A stretch of 64,000 nucleotides of DNA from Bog-366 sp963722555 (GTDB lineage: Bacteria; Acidobacteriota; Terriglobia; UBA7540): positions 2,294,001 through 2,358,000 of the forward strand of contig CAVRNQ010000007.1 in the NCBI GenBank assembly GCA_963722555.1. The letters run 5' to 3'. The translations under genes and the position numbers were made by a program. Numbering within the stretch: the stretch's first letter is position 1; each line of letters starts with the position of its first letter. Positions 26,211-34,845 of this stretch are shown here, in pieces. The notes beneath the pieces were generated by a model, which was not told the origin of the DNA, did not search any database, and saw only the letters and a list, made by a program, of their open reading frames with translations.

Positions 26211-27089
26211 ATGAAAACATTGAAACCTCACCCTTTGCCCGCCGCCGCGTACACCGTGAAGTCGCTGGTCAAGGCGCTGAATATCCTGGAGGTGCTGGCG
26301 GAAGAGGAGCCCCCCTACACACTCACGCAGCTCAGCCGCCGCCTGCACCTGCACGTCAGCACCGTGCACCGGCTGCTGGTGAACCTGGTGCGGCATGAGT
26401 TTGTGGAGGAGGACCCGGTCGCGGGAGGCTACCAGCTCAGCTTCCGTGTCCTGCGTATGGGGCTGCGGGTTCTGGACCGTCTGGACTTCCGGCGCGTGGC
26501 GCAGCCGCTGTTGCGTGACCTGAACCTGCGCACCCAGGAGACCGTACACCTGGCGATTTTGCAGGAAGGGCGGGCGATCTCGATTGAAAAGTTCGGCAGC
26601 CCGCAGCCTGTGGGCCTGGACGCGCGCCTGGGAAGCGTGATGCCCCTGCACGCGACCGGGGTGGGGAAAACCCTGCTGGCCTATCAGAGTGACGAAGTAT
26701 TGAACCAGGTCGCTCAGGAGCCGGGCCTGCCGCGTCTGACGGCTCATACCCTCACGACGCTGCCGCAACTGCGCCGGGAACTGGAGCGCATCCGCGAACA
26801 GGGCTACGCGTTTGACCAGGAAGAAGCCGTGGAGGGCCTGCGCTGCGTGGCGGGGCCGGTGTTCAATCATGCCGGACAAATCGTGGCGGCGTTTAGCGTG
26901 GCGGGACCGGCCACGCGCCTGACCCCGGCACGCCTTCCAGAAATCGCGCAAATGGTGCGTGAGACCAGCCAAGAAATCTCCCGCCGCCTCGGCTATCGCC
27001 CTGACCTGCCGCCCCTCGCTGCGCCCCTCGGCAGCGAACCACACCCCGCTCGGGGTCCAGCGCGCGGGCCGACGGGAAACGCGGGGTAG
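26211..27089 (+). CDS. IclR-family transcriptional regulator
   Basis: The 292-residue protein has an N-terminal winged helix (about residues 15-75: LVKALNILEVLAEEEPPYTL, then LSRRLHLHVSTVHRLL as recognition region). A GAF-like IclR effector domain follows (about 90-265), with LHATGVGKTLLA and FDQEEAVEGLRCVAGPVF, the standard ligand-pocket signatures. IclR proteins usually control catabolic genes for small organic acids or aromatic compounds; no such operon is adjacent, so the regulon is unknown. The last ~25 residues are Pro/Gly-rich and may be poorly conserved. Confidence 0.88.
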   Translation: MKTLKPHPLPAAAYTVKSLVKALNILEVLAEEEPPYTLTQLSRRLHLHVSTVHRLLVNLVRHEFVEEDPVAGGYQLSFRVLRMGLRVLDRLDFRRVAQPLLRDLNLRTQETVHLAILQEGRAISIEKFGSPQPVGLDARLGSVMPLHATGVGKTLLAYQSDEVLNQVAQEPGLPRLTAHTLTTLPQLRRELERIREQGYAFDQEEAVEGLRCVAGPVFNHAGQIVAAFSVAGPATRLTPARLPEIAQMVRETSQEISRRLGYRPDLPPLAAPLGSEPHPARGPARGPTGNAG

Positions 27090-27210
27090 CCTTTGAGCCC
27101 GGCAGCCCCGCAAGACCGTCCCAGCGTAGTGAGAAATTCGTGCCAAAGCTGCCACCTTCCGATTCAGTATCGAGAAATCCGGGTTCGAGCCGCAGAGTTG
27201 AAGACCAACT

Positions 27211-27400
27211 CTGCATTGCCAGGTCGTAGTTTCTTGTTTTTTTTGGCAAGGATTTGTGGATGTACGGCTTTTCACTTTTGCTCTTTGCCATTTGCAATTT
27301 ACCTTCTGATTTTCCTTTGTGGCTCTGCCGCACCGCACACCCGGCTTTGAGTTTTGCGCTTTGCGTTTTGACTTTCATTTGCGGCTCCGGCGCGCTGCGC
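27211..27400. repeat. 190-bp direct repeat, family D copy 1
   Basis: The element runs from CTGCATTGCCAGGTCG to GCTGCGC and is almost identical to 50231-50412 (copy 2 lacks about a dozen bases in the middle). Both copies lie in gene-free DNA, in the same orientation, 23 kb apart. Confidence 0.85.
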
Positions 27401-27614
27401 TACCGGCTCGCGGTTTCACGAAGTCCTCAGCCCTCTCCCCAGGGGTGAGGGTGGCCCGCTGCCGGCGCTTTCGCCAGCCGGAGCGGGCGGGGGGCCCCGA
27501 GCGCCGGGGGTGAGGGGTCAAATCGCCTGGCGGTCACAGCGAGCGTGGCGGACGCCAAAAGCCGCGGTCCTTCCAGACAGGTCCGCGCCATGCTTGCTTT
27601 CCTCCTCCCCTGCA

Positions 27615-27890
27615 TTTTCAATAACTCCTTTTCTTTTCATCAACATCATGGAAAGAAGACTATAACTCTATTTGTTTCAATAACATCATGGAAAGCCTGA
27701 AAACTGACATCTTTTCTATATTTGTTTTCAACAACATAATGGAACTTACCTTCATCTTGGGGCCCCCTTTTTTTCACCACCCCCGCTGTAGCAGAATCAA
27801 CTAACTCTTTTTATTTCAATGACATAGATTTAGCAAGGTTTTTGCTCTCCATCGCTAACCCCTTTTGTTTCTGGTACATCTTGGAAAACC
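27615..27890. repeat. AT-rich array of degenerate ~33-bp units
   Basis: Units share the pattern TAACTC(T)n then TTTCAATAACATCATGGAAAG. Their TTTCA cores start at about 27617 (partial), 27635, 27675, 27726, 27814 and 27868 (diverged). Spacing is 18, 40, 51, 88 and 54 bp. The patch is clearly poorer in GC than its surroundings. Read on the minus strand the units end ATTGAAAC, a common CRISPR-repeat ending, but spacing is irregular and no cas gene is present. Confidence 0.5.
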
Positions 27891-27907
27891 TCAGTGGGTA
27901 AACCAGA

Positions 27908-27958
27908 TGTAGAGGCGGCTTTACGCCGCCATTTGGCGAGGTAAACTCGCCGCTACAG
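27908..27958. repeat. cloverleaf palindrome, family C copy 2
   Basis: TGTAG ... CTACA ends enclose two hairpins, GGCGGC-TTTAC-GCCGCC and GGCGAG-GTAAA-CTCGCC. The tag AAACTGACCCACTACC follows, as in inverse orientation beside copy 1. Confidence 0.75.
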
Positions 27959-28455
27959 CATCAAACTGACCCACTACCTTTCAAACCGCAGCCTCTTCGA
28001 AAACCTCCATCTGAAGCTCGTGCCATTTCCTCCTCATGAGCAGACTCGTCAGGCGGGGAACTTGGCGAAAGTTGGAATCTCCCATTCTTTGCATAGGCAG
28101 CGCGTTTTCGTTGTTGGGAGCCATCAGCGTGGCGAGATTCTCGGGTGATCAATTGATCGGGACGCGCCTCTCAGCCCGAGCCCCGATAGCGTATTCTTTC
28201 CAAATTGACCCTCGGCACCGAGCCCTGTTCGGCCGCAGGACTTACCCCTGCAGGCTAGCACCGCACCCGATGCTTGTCAAGACCGTTATTACCTGAGTCG
28301 CCTACGGGCAGGCAGTATTTTCTAGGGAAATGCCTAATTGTCCGAATGCGTGCCGGCGCTCCAGAAAAAGTGGGGCGGAACTCCGGCGCTTGCCTATTCC
28401 CCTCCTGGTTCAGGAGGGGGCAGGGGGGGGTCGCACAACCGCAGCGCGGCATCGA

Positions 28456-28483
28456 GTAGGGGCGGTTCGCGAACCGCCCCTAC
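28456..28483. repeat. 28-bp perfect palindrome
   Basis: GTAGGGGCGG, then TTCGCGAA, then CCGCCCCTAC. It lies in gene-free DNA and has no T-run, so it is more likely a repeat unit than a terminator. Confidence 0.75.
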
Positions 28484-28699
28484 GAAAACGTGCGTGATTG
28501 TGGCCCCGGGCGACAGAAGCTGTGTAAGAGTGGCTGTCTCCACCGCAGAGGCGCCGGGTACTGCGCTAATTCTGCGTTGCTGGCTATTTTCTACTGGTTT
28601 CCTAATAGGGATAGGAGTTTATGCATTTTCTTGGACGGGGTGCAAAAAAGCCAACCGCCAAGATCATTCCATTGACTCAAGACGTTGGCGGGTGGAACA

Positions 28700-29422
28700 A
28701 TGGCGGCCATGTCGAAGGTTGAGCCAGCACGGCGTCAATTGGGTGTCCTTTGGTTATCACTTGGGGGTGCCTCAATGATAGCCCTTGTCGCATCGCTGAT
28801 GCTGTCAATCGTCTGGAGCCGCGAGCTTCTTCTCGTATTTGCTGGAATCTGCTTCACACTTGCAGCGCGTTATTTTAGGTGGCCGGAGGTGTTAAAAAAG
28901 AGAATCATACTACCCCTGCTTATCTGGGTTCTTATAGGTGTAGTTGCGTGTTTGATATGGCCAAGGGAAAAATTCGTGCCTTATTATTGCGGCAATAAGA
29001 TCAAAGAAGGGCAACAAATAGAATTGGCTGAATCTTTCACAATTGGAAAATGCGGAATGTTTGTGGAATCCTTCCCATTTGGATCGGGATTTGACGTTAG
29101 CGGAATAACGGCAAAAAACATAGGTACTAGCGAACTACAGGCGGATAAAGCATATTTAAGTTTTTCAAGTCCAATCAAGCAATGGGGGAACTCTAGTGTC
29201 TGGAGGCCATCTTCCGATCCCGATCCAGATTCTGCCGCTGGGAAGTGGGTAACATTTGAATATCAGTGTCTTCTGAATTCTATTCGTCCTGATCATTCTT
29301 TGTGGATTCCAGAATTTATAGGTGAGCCAATGTTTAAAGAGCCGGTAAAAATACGGCTTTATATCGAATATGGCTCAGCCCACGTGAATGTAGCTTTTGT
29401 CATTAAACCGCCACGACAATAA
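28700..29422 (+). CDS. orphan membrane protein of low GC content
   Basis: The ~240-residue protein has three or four N-terminal hydrophobic helices (about residues 15-90). An outside domain of ~150 residues follows, with two Cys (YYCGNKI and IGKCGMF) that may pair, and a C-terminal strand-rich end. No family is recognised. Base composition and codon use (many AT-ending codons, e.g. ATA and AGA) differ sharply from its neighbours, and repeats surround it, both of which suggest acquisition by transfer. ATG 28700 has GGTGGA closely upstream; ATG 28709 is an alternative. Confidence 0.6.
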   Translation: MAAMSKVEPARRQLGVLWLSLGGASMIALVASLMLSIVWSRELLLVFAGICFTLAARYFRWPEVLKKRIILPLLIWVLIGVVACLIWPREKFVPYYCGNKIKEGQQIELAESFTIGKCGMFVESFPFGSGFDVSGITAKNIGTSELQADKAYLSFSSPIKQWGNSSVWRPSSDPDPDSAAGKWVTFEYQCLLNSIRPDHSLWIPEFIGEPMFKEPVKIRLYIEYGSAHVNVAFVIKPPRQ

Positions 29423-29928
29423 AAATCTTATGAAAATCAGGACCTTGGAACGGCAAAGATTATCTAACGGTTGAAGTGGCCAATAATACCAAAAGCCGGC
29501 CGGGAGGGCTGGCTTAAGGTGGTGGGGGTCTGGGCCAGATCGGCCAACACGCGGGTGGCGCATACGTCGCGCCTTCCGCGATGTATGCGGCCTTGGGTAC
29601 GCGGGTACGAACCCACAGCTACCCGTAGGACGCGGAGGGGCGGGGGCAACAAGGGCACAGTCTGCGCCACCCGCGTTTGATTTGCGTCTACAGATCGCAG
29701 AGCTCCGCTCTGCGCCAGCCAGCGATTCTTGTCTAGGAAAAGCCGCGACCTCAACAACGACAGGTCCGCGCTACCCACCCTTTTTTTAGCACTCGCGTAA
29801 TGCAATTCGCGATGAAGGTTAGTAATAACTAATTCTAGCTCGCCGCTCCATTGAGGCCTTAACTCAGGCGGCAATAAATCGATGTAGAATATGTATGGTT
29901 TGTTAAGACAGACAAGGATGAGTAATTC
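29423..29928. repeat. 506-bp gene-free region with nested inverted repeats
   Basis: A 14-bp perfect inverted repeat, ACGCGGGTGGCGCA (29549-29562) and its complement (29663-29676), brackets about 100 bp containing smaller hairpins. Next to it are CGCAGAG/CTCTGCG (about 29699-29717), related to 62092 and 62916, and a CCGCGACCT/AGGTCCGCG-type hairpin (about 29755-29785). No gene is seen. Confidence 0.55.
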
Positions 29929-32136
29929 ATGGCAACCAGAACATCCCACCCACGCGCGAAGCAAAACGGAGCCAAGATGGATCCTCCCCCCGCGCCGGAC
30001 ACTGCGATCGAAAGCCAGGATCACGCGGCGCTTAAAGGTCCCGAACATTACTTCAACCGCGAGTTGAGCCTGCTGGAATTCCAGGGCCGGGTGCTCGAGG
30101 AAGCTGCGGACCCGGATAACCCGTTGCTCGAGCGGGTGAAGTTTCTTGCTATCCTTGGCTCGAATCTGGATGAGTTCTTCATGGTGCGAGTGGCCGGGCT
30201 GATGCAGCAGGTGGCGAGTGGCAGCGCGGAGGCCTCGATCGATGGCCGGCCCGCGGCGCTCCAGATCCAACTGATCCGGGACAAGGTGCGGGAGATCGCG
30301 AAGCAGGCCCAGGACCTTTGGCGCCGGGATATCCAGCCGGCCCTGGAGCAGCAAGGGATACGAGTTGCCGAGCAGTCCGCGCTCAACCCCGATGAGCGTG
30401 CCGCGGTCGATGCGTATTTCTTCGAAAATGTGTTCCCCGTACTGACCCCCCTGGCCTTTGACCCCGGCCGCCCTTTTCCGCACATTTCGAACCTGAGCCT
30501 GAACCTCGCGGTGGTGGTGCGTGACGAGGCAGGGCAGGAGCACTTCGCGCGCATCAAAGTTCCGGACACGTTGCCCCAGTTGGTTGCCGTGCAGGGGGCC
30601 TCCCGAGATCGCCCCTCCGCAAGCTCCGGCCCGAAAGAATTCAAGTTCATCTGGCTCGAGCAGCTCATCGCGTCCAACCTGGGCCTGTTGTTCCCCGGTC
30701 TGGAGATTGTGGCGTCGTACCCGTTTCGCGTCACCCGCGACGCTGACGTGGCCATCCAGGAGTTGGAGAGTGACGACCTGCTCGAAACGATCGAGGATGC
30801 CATGCAGGAGCGCCGCTTCCTGTCCGCGGTGCGGCTGCAGATTGCGCATGACATGCCGGACGAGACCCTGGGCATCCTGACCAGCCAAATCGAGATTGCT
30901 CCCCAGGACGTCGAGCGGGTTGACGGACCGCTGGGATTCACCCGGTTCATGGAACTCTATGCGCTGGACCGGCCCGATCTAAAGGACAAACCTTTTGCGC
31001 CGATGCTTCCCGCGAGCCTCGGCTCAGATTGTCAGGGAGATCTCTTCAGCCTGATCCGGCAGGAGGATTTCCTGCTGCACCATCCCTACGATTCCATCCA
31101 ACCGGTGGTGGAATTCCTGCGCCAGGCCGCGCGCGATCCGGATGTGCTGGCGATCAAGATGACCCTCTACCGGGTGGGGAGAAACTCGCCGGTGGTGGCC
31201 GCTCTGCTGGAGGCCGTCGAGAACGGGAAACAGGTGGCGGTGCTCATGGAGCTTAAAGCCCGCTTCGATGAGGAGAGTAATATTGAGTGGGCCCGGAAGC
31301 TCGAGGATGCGGGCGTACACGTGGTCTACGGACTGGTGGGAATGAAGGTCCACAGCAAAATCGCTCTGATCGTGCGGCGAGAGGGCGGGGCCATTCGCCG
31401 CTACGTGCACCTGGGGACCGGCAACTACAATACCGTAACCGCGCGCGTCTATACCGACCTCGGCTTGCTGACCTGCCACGAGCAGATCGCGGCCGACGCC
31501 ACGCACTTTTTCAACGCGCTCACGGGCTATGCCGCCCGGCAGGAGCCTCAGAAGCTCCTGGTGGCCTCCGTGAACATGCGCAAAAGGCTCGTCGAGCTTA
31601 TGCAGCGCGAAATGGAGCACCAGAAAAGCGGGCGCGGCGGACACCTGATATTCAAGGTGAATGCGCTCGAAGATCCCGCCATGATCCGTCTGCTCTATCA
31701 GGCCTCGCAGGCCGGTGTAAAGGTTGACCTGCTCGTGCGTGGCATTTGTTGCTTGCGGCCGGGCACACCGGGGGTGAGTGAGAATATTCGCGTGCACAGT
31801 ATTGTAGGACGGTTCCTCGAACACAGCCGCATCTACTACTTCCGGAACGGTGGGGCGGAGGAGGTCTACCTGGGCAGCGCCGACCTGATGCGCCGCAACT
31901 TGAGCCACCGGGTGGAAATTATCTTCCCGATCGAGAGCGCCCGGCTGGTCCGGCGCCTGAAAGACATCCTCGATGTGTACCTGGCGGACGAAGCGAAGGT
32001 GCGCTATTTGCAGCCGGACGGCAGTTACACGCGGAGCCCCCGGCGAAAAGAACCCGGCGCCGTCAACGCCCAAGCCTCGTTTCTGGGCCCGGGCCTCCCG
32101 CCTGAAACCGGACGACCCGGAACAAGCTTTTCCTGA
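29929..32136 (+). CDS. ppk: polyphosphate kinase Ppk1
   Basis: The 735-residue enzyme reversibly transfers the ATP terminal phosphate to polyphosphate. The N-terminal helical domain (YFNRELSLLEFQGRVLEEA), the head domain, and two phospholipase-D-like C-terminal domains are all present and of normal length. The autophosphorylated His lies in MKVHSKIAL (His475) and the second active-site His in FLEHSRIYYF (His632). The first ~35 and last ~35 residues are low-complexity additions. It appears to be transcribed alone; no ppx is seen nearby. Confidence 0.95.
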   Translation: MATRTSHPRAKQNGAKMDPPPAPDTAIESQDHAALKGPEHYFNRELSLLEFQGRVLEEAADPDNPLLERVKFLAILGSNLDEFFMVRVAGLMQQVASGSAEASIDGRPAALQIQLIRDKVREIAKQAQDLWRRDIQPALEQQGIRVAEQSALNPDERAAVDAYFFENVFPVLTPLAFDPGRPFPHISNLSLNLAVVVRDEAGQEHFARIKVPDTLPQLVAVQGASRDRPSASSGPKEFKFIWLEQLIASNLGLLFPGLEIVASYPFRVTRDADVAIQELESDDLLETIEDAMQERRFLSAVRLQIAHDMPDETLGILTSQIEIAPQDVERVDGPLGFTRFMELYALDRPDLKDKPFAPMLPASLGSDCQGDLFSLIRQEDFLLHHPYDSIQPVVEFLRQAARDPDVLAIKMTLYRVGRNSPVVAALLEAVENGKQVAVLMELKARFDEESNIEWARKLEDAGVHVVYGLVGMKVHSKIALIVRREGGAIRRYVHLGTGNYNTVTARVYTDLGLLTCHEQIAADATHFFNALTGYAARQEPQKLLVASVNMRKRLVELMQREMEHQKSGRGGHLIFKVNALEDPAMIRLLYQASQAGVKVDLLVRGICCLRPGTPGVSENIRVHSIVGRFLEHSRIYYFRNGGAEEVYLGSADLMRRNLSHRVEIIFPIESARLVRRLKDILDVYLADEAKVRYLQPDGSYTRSPRRKEPGAVNAQASFLGPGLPPETGRPGTSFS

Positions 32137-32248
32137 TCGGCTTGGCGGGCAGCTTTTCTGGCACGAATTTCTCACCACGCTGGAACGCCCCTGGGTGACC
32201 CCCTCACCCGGCCCGCCCCGGCTGGTGAAAGCGCCGGTTGCGGTCCAC

Positions 32249-32318
32249 CCTCTCCCCCAAGGGGGCGAGGGCAGTAAATTCAAATTACTGCCCCCCCCTC
32301 GCCCCCTTGGGGGAGAGG
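32249..32318. repeat. GC-rich inverted repeat, family G
   Basis: Left arm 32249-32277 (CCTCTCCCCCAAGGGGGCGA, then GGGCAGTAA) pairs with right arm 32285-32318, which carries five extra C. The loop is short and AT-rich. It lies between the convergent ppk and VWA genes and could act as a bidirectional stop, but related strings in other gene-free regions (27425, 52730) favour a repeat family. Confidence 0.7.
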
Positions 32319-32422
32319 GGCGGGGGTGAGGGGGTTCCAGGGTCGAACAGGGAACAGTCTCCTCGACAAAGCTTATGTGAACAGTATTGGGGCTAGCGCG
32401 GCCAGGACGGCCGTGCGCCCGG

Positions 32423-33463
32423 TCATTGACTCGGGGCAGGGGAGGAAGGGGTTTCCGACTTTGGCGCATAGTAACCGGGGCGGGTGCGAACCACCAGCTT
32501 GGCCTTGCTGGTGGGCAGGAAGGCCTCCACGCGGACATTGCGGAACGTGCCGTCCTTCTTGGCGTTGGTAGGGTAGTAGGCGAGTGTGTACTGGTTACGA
32601 ATGTCGCGGGCGATCTGACGGCAGGTGCTCTCGACCTCGTCGAGTGACTTGGGGAAGTAGGGTACTCCGCCCGTCGCCTCGGCGATTTTCTCGAGGACTT
32701 TGGCGGCGCGGTGCGCTTCGCCGCCGTGAATCTTGAACAGGCCCCCTGGTTCCTCGGAGCCGAGCAGTCCGATGGTGTAGACGACCGCGTTGGATTTCTG
32801 GGCGCGGGCCATCAGCTCGTCGAAGGTGTAGCGGCTGGCGTTGTCCTCTCCGTCGGTGATGACGAGGAGAACCTTCTTGTCGCGGTTACCGAGTTTCAAG
32901 TGGTCGATGGAAGCATAAACGGCGTCGTACAGCGCCGTGCCCCCGCGCGAATCGATCTTGTCGAGCGCGGACTTCAAGTCTTCAATATTACTTGCAAAGT
33001 CACCGGGTGTGTCGAGGTAATACACATCATTGAAGTTCACCACGAAGACCTGGTCCGAGGGATTGGAGGTTTTGACAAAGGTGACCGCGGAGGCGTTGAC
33101 GGACTCGCGTTTCTCCTTCATGCTGCCGCTGTCGTCGATGACGATGCCCATGGTGACGGGAATATCGGCGTGGCTGAAGACGGAGAGCTTCTGCGCAATG
33201 CCGTCCTCCACGACGCGGAAGTCAGTCTGGCCGAGGTCATTCACCATGCGCCCTTTCTTGTCGAGCACCGTGGCGTGCAGGACGACCAGGTTGACGTCCA
33301 CGTTAATGGTGTATTCTTTGCCCTTTTTTTGAGCCTGCGGGGTGCCGGGGGTAGCCGGCTGAGGCGCTTGCGCAGCCAGGGCGAAGGGTGAGCAGAGCAG
33401 GACGGCGAGGAGTCCCCTCCCGAGGAGTGGGGTTCGGCCGTGAGTTTTATTGTGTCGGTGCAT
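32423..33463 (-). CDS. secreted VWA-domain protein (acidobacterial VWFA-related), second of pair
   Basis: The 346-residue protein has a signal peptide (ending AALAAQA-like, near residue 31) and a short Pro/Gln-rich linker. A beta domain (VDVNLVVLHATVLDKKGRMV) follows, and then a von Willebrand A fold with a complete MIDAS: DDSGSM, the Thr of GGTALYDAV, and ITDGEDN. It likely binds a protein ligand through a divalent cation at the cell surface or in the periplasm. Its ATG lies inside the last 17 nt of the upstream paralogue, so the two are translationally coupled. Sequence similarity shows a tandem duplication. Confidence 0.8.
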   Translation of the reverse strand: MHRHNKTHGRTPLLGRGLLAVLLCSPFALAAQAPQPATPGTPQAQKKGKEYTINVDVNLVVLHATVLDKKGRMVNDLGQTDFRVVEDGIAQKLSVFSHADIPVTMGIVIDDSGSMKEKRESVNASAVTFVKTSNPSDQVFVVNFNDVYYLDTPGDFASNIEDLKSALDKIDSRGGTALYDAVYASIDHLKLGNRDKKVLLVITDGEDNASRYTFDELMARAQKSNAVVYTIGLLGSEEPGGLFKIHGGEAHRAAKVLEKIAEATGGVPYFPKSLDEVESTCRQIARDIRNQYTLAYYPTNAKKDGTFRNVRVEAFLPTSKAKLVVRTRPGYYAPKSETPSSPAPSQ

Positions 33464-34511
33464 AGTACCCAGTTCGAGCGTAAACCTGGAGAGGGGGCAA
33501 GCCTTTGGGCGGGTTCAGCTTGACCTTGATGCGCCGCCAGTGGCCGTCGCGAATCAGGTTCGAGGGCTTATAGCCCAGCACGTATTGGTTGCGCAGTTCG
33601 ATGGAGATCTTCTCCGCGATGTCAGGCAGTTCATTGGCGTCTTCCACACTGAACAGGCGGCCGCCCGATACTTCCGAGAGTTCGGCAAGCAAGGCGGGAC
33701 CGCCGGCTTCCTCCGTCGTGCGACCCCGGGAGGCGACCGGCTCAAAAATCCCGACGGCATAGATCTGCACGTCGGACTCTTTCACGGCGCGCTTGATGTC
33801 ATTCTCCGTGTAACGGCTGTGGTTGTCACCACCGTCGGAAATGACCAGGAGCGCACGGCGGTTGGTGGTGGCCTTCTTCATCTCGCTCAAGCCCAGATAA
33901 ATCGCGTCCAGAAGCGCGGTCTTCCCTCCCGATTTTACAAACAACAACCGGTCTTGCAGATTCTCAAACTTCGCGGTGAACCCTGTGATCAGGTCTGGCC
34001 GATCGGCGAAGCTGATGAGCATAAACTCATCCTGAGGGTTGGATGTTTTGAAAAACTGTAGGGCTGCTTCCTTGGACTTCTGAATTTTGTCCCCCATGGA
34101 GCCGCTGCTGTCAAAGATCAGGCCGACGGAAATGGGAGCATCCTCGGTGGAAAAGGCCGCGATTTTTTGTTCCACCTTTTCGTCAAACACCTGGAAGTTT
34201 TCCTCGTCGAGGCCGGTCACGATGCGGTCGTAGGGGTCGGTGACCGTGACGTTGACCACAACCATGTTCACGTCAACTTGCAAAGGGGCAACATGGATGG
34301 GAGGCTGCCGGACCGTGACGCGCCCCCCTTCCTGTGCGATGGGCGGGGGGACGGAGTTGGCTTTCTCATCCTCCCCGGCACACCTGCCCCGCGTCCCCAC
34401 GAGACTCACCAGGGCAATCGCCACGAGCCCCAGTCGGGAAACCTCGCGCAGAGAAAGAGCTCTCATTGTAGCAGCCCTGTCGAAAAAGGACCGATTTACG
34501 GTCCGCAGCAT
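33447..34511 (-). CDS. secreted VWA-domain protein (acidobacterial VWFA-related), first of pair
   Basis: The 354-residue paralogue of the following gene has a signal-like hydrophobic stretch (LGLVAIALVSLVGT), a VNMVVVNVTVTDPYDRIV beta domain, and a VWA fold with MIDAS residues DSSGSM, GGKTALLDAI and ISDGGDN. Both proteins end with GYYAP-type strands. These families are abundant and functionally uncharacterised in Acidobacteriota. The start at ATG 34511 puts about 15 residues before the hydrophobic part; ATG 34466 is an alternative. Confidence 0.78.
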   Translation of the reverse strand: MLRTVNRSFFDRAATMRALSLREVSRLGLVAIALVSLVGTRGRCAGEDEKANSVPPPIAQEGGRVTVRQPPIHVAPLQVDVNMVVVNVTVTDPYDRIVTGLDEENFQVFDEKVEQKIAAFSTEDAPISVGLIFDSSGSMGDKIQKSKEAALQFFKTSNPQDEFMLISFADRPDLITGFTAKFENLQDRLLFVKSGGKTALLDAIYLGLSEMKKATTNRRALLVISDGGDNHSRYTENDIKRAVKESDVQIYAVGIFEPVASRGRTTEEAGGPALLAELSEVSGGRLFSVEDANELPDIAEKISIELRNQYVLGYKPSNLIRDGHWRRIKVKLNPPKGLPPLQVYARTGYYAPTQ

Positions 34512-34677
34512 GACGAGCCCTATTCAACATCCCGCTATCATTCCTGAAATTATCTTAGCACATTTCCTTGTCCGGTGTGGCGCGAGGCGGGGCGAAGCCC
34601 CGGGCTTTGGCAGGAGAACGGTGAGCTTCCATGAGATTGCAGCCGGCGGCGCGGAGGAAGAACCGGGGAATTTGCCA

Positions 34678-34713
34678 TTGACAGGGAAAGAGGGGTGACG
34701 GATAATTATCCGT
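34678..34713 (+). promoter_or_regulatory. pyrG promoter with a perfect 16-bp palindrome over the -10
   Basis: TTGACA (34678-34683) and GATAAT (34701-34706) are spaced by 17 bp. The perfect palindrome ACGGATAATTATCCGT (34698-34713) covers the whole -10 and the expected transcription start, an ideal site for a dimeric repressor. The leader to ATG 34846 is about 130 nt. Confidence 0.6.
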
Positions 34714-34845
34714 ACCGATTCCTTCCGTTCGATCACTCTTTCGGTACCGGCAAAAGTTTGCAGCAAGCTGGGCTGCGCGCCCGCGAGCCGCACATCAAAC
34801 CTTGCTACCGGACCACCAATCCGCAAGCAACCTATGGGGAGGCGT

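Larger units (their letters stand above)
27090..28699. other. 1.6-kb gene-free accessory stretch made of repeats
   Basis: No convincing gene is seen. From left to right it holds a TTTCTCACCACG-type core (about 27128), a GCAGAGTTG/CAACTCTGC hairpin (27192-27214), a 190-bp direct repeat (27211-27400), GC-rich hairpins (27420-27515), an AT-rich array of degenerate units (27615-27890), a cloverleaf palindrome (27908-27958) and a 28-bp perfect palindrome (28456-28483). Bases about 27960-28450 look unremarkable. Confidence 0.6.

Noticed and set aside
27254..27448. Small gene shared with 50236-50433 (same short peptide)
   Set aside because: The peptide is translated from the family D repeat; the reading frame is not conserved by the internal deletion and no ribosome site exists.
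27615..27890. Intact CRISPR array
   Set aside because: Unit spacing is 18-88 bp, units are strongly diverged, and there are no cas genes; kept only as a degenerate repeat array.
29464..32538. Long minus-strand frames opposite ppk
   Set aside because: Antisense to a full-length, motif-complete ppk, with parts in repeat DNA.
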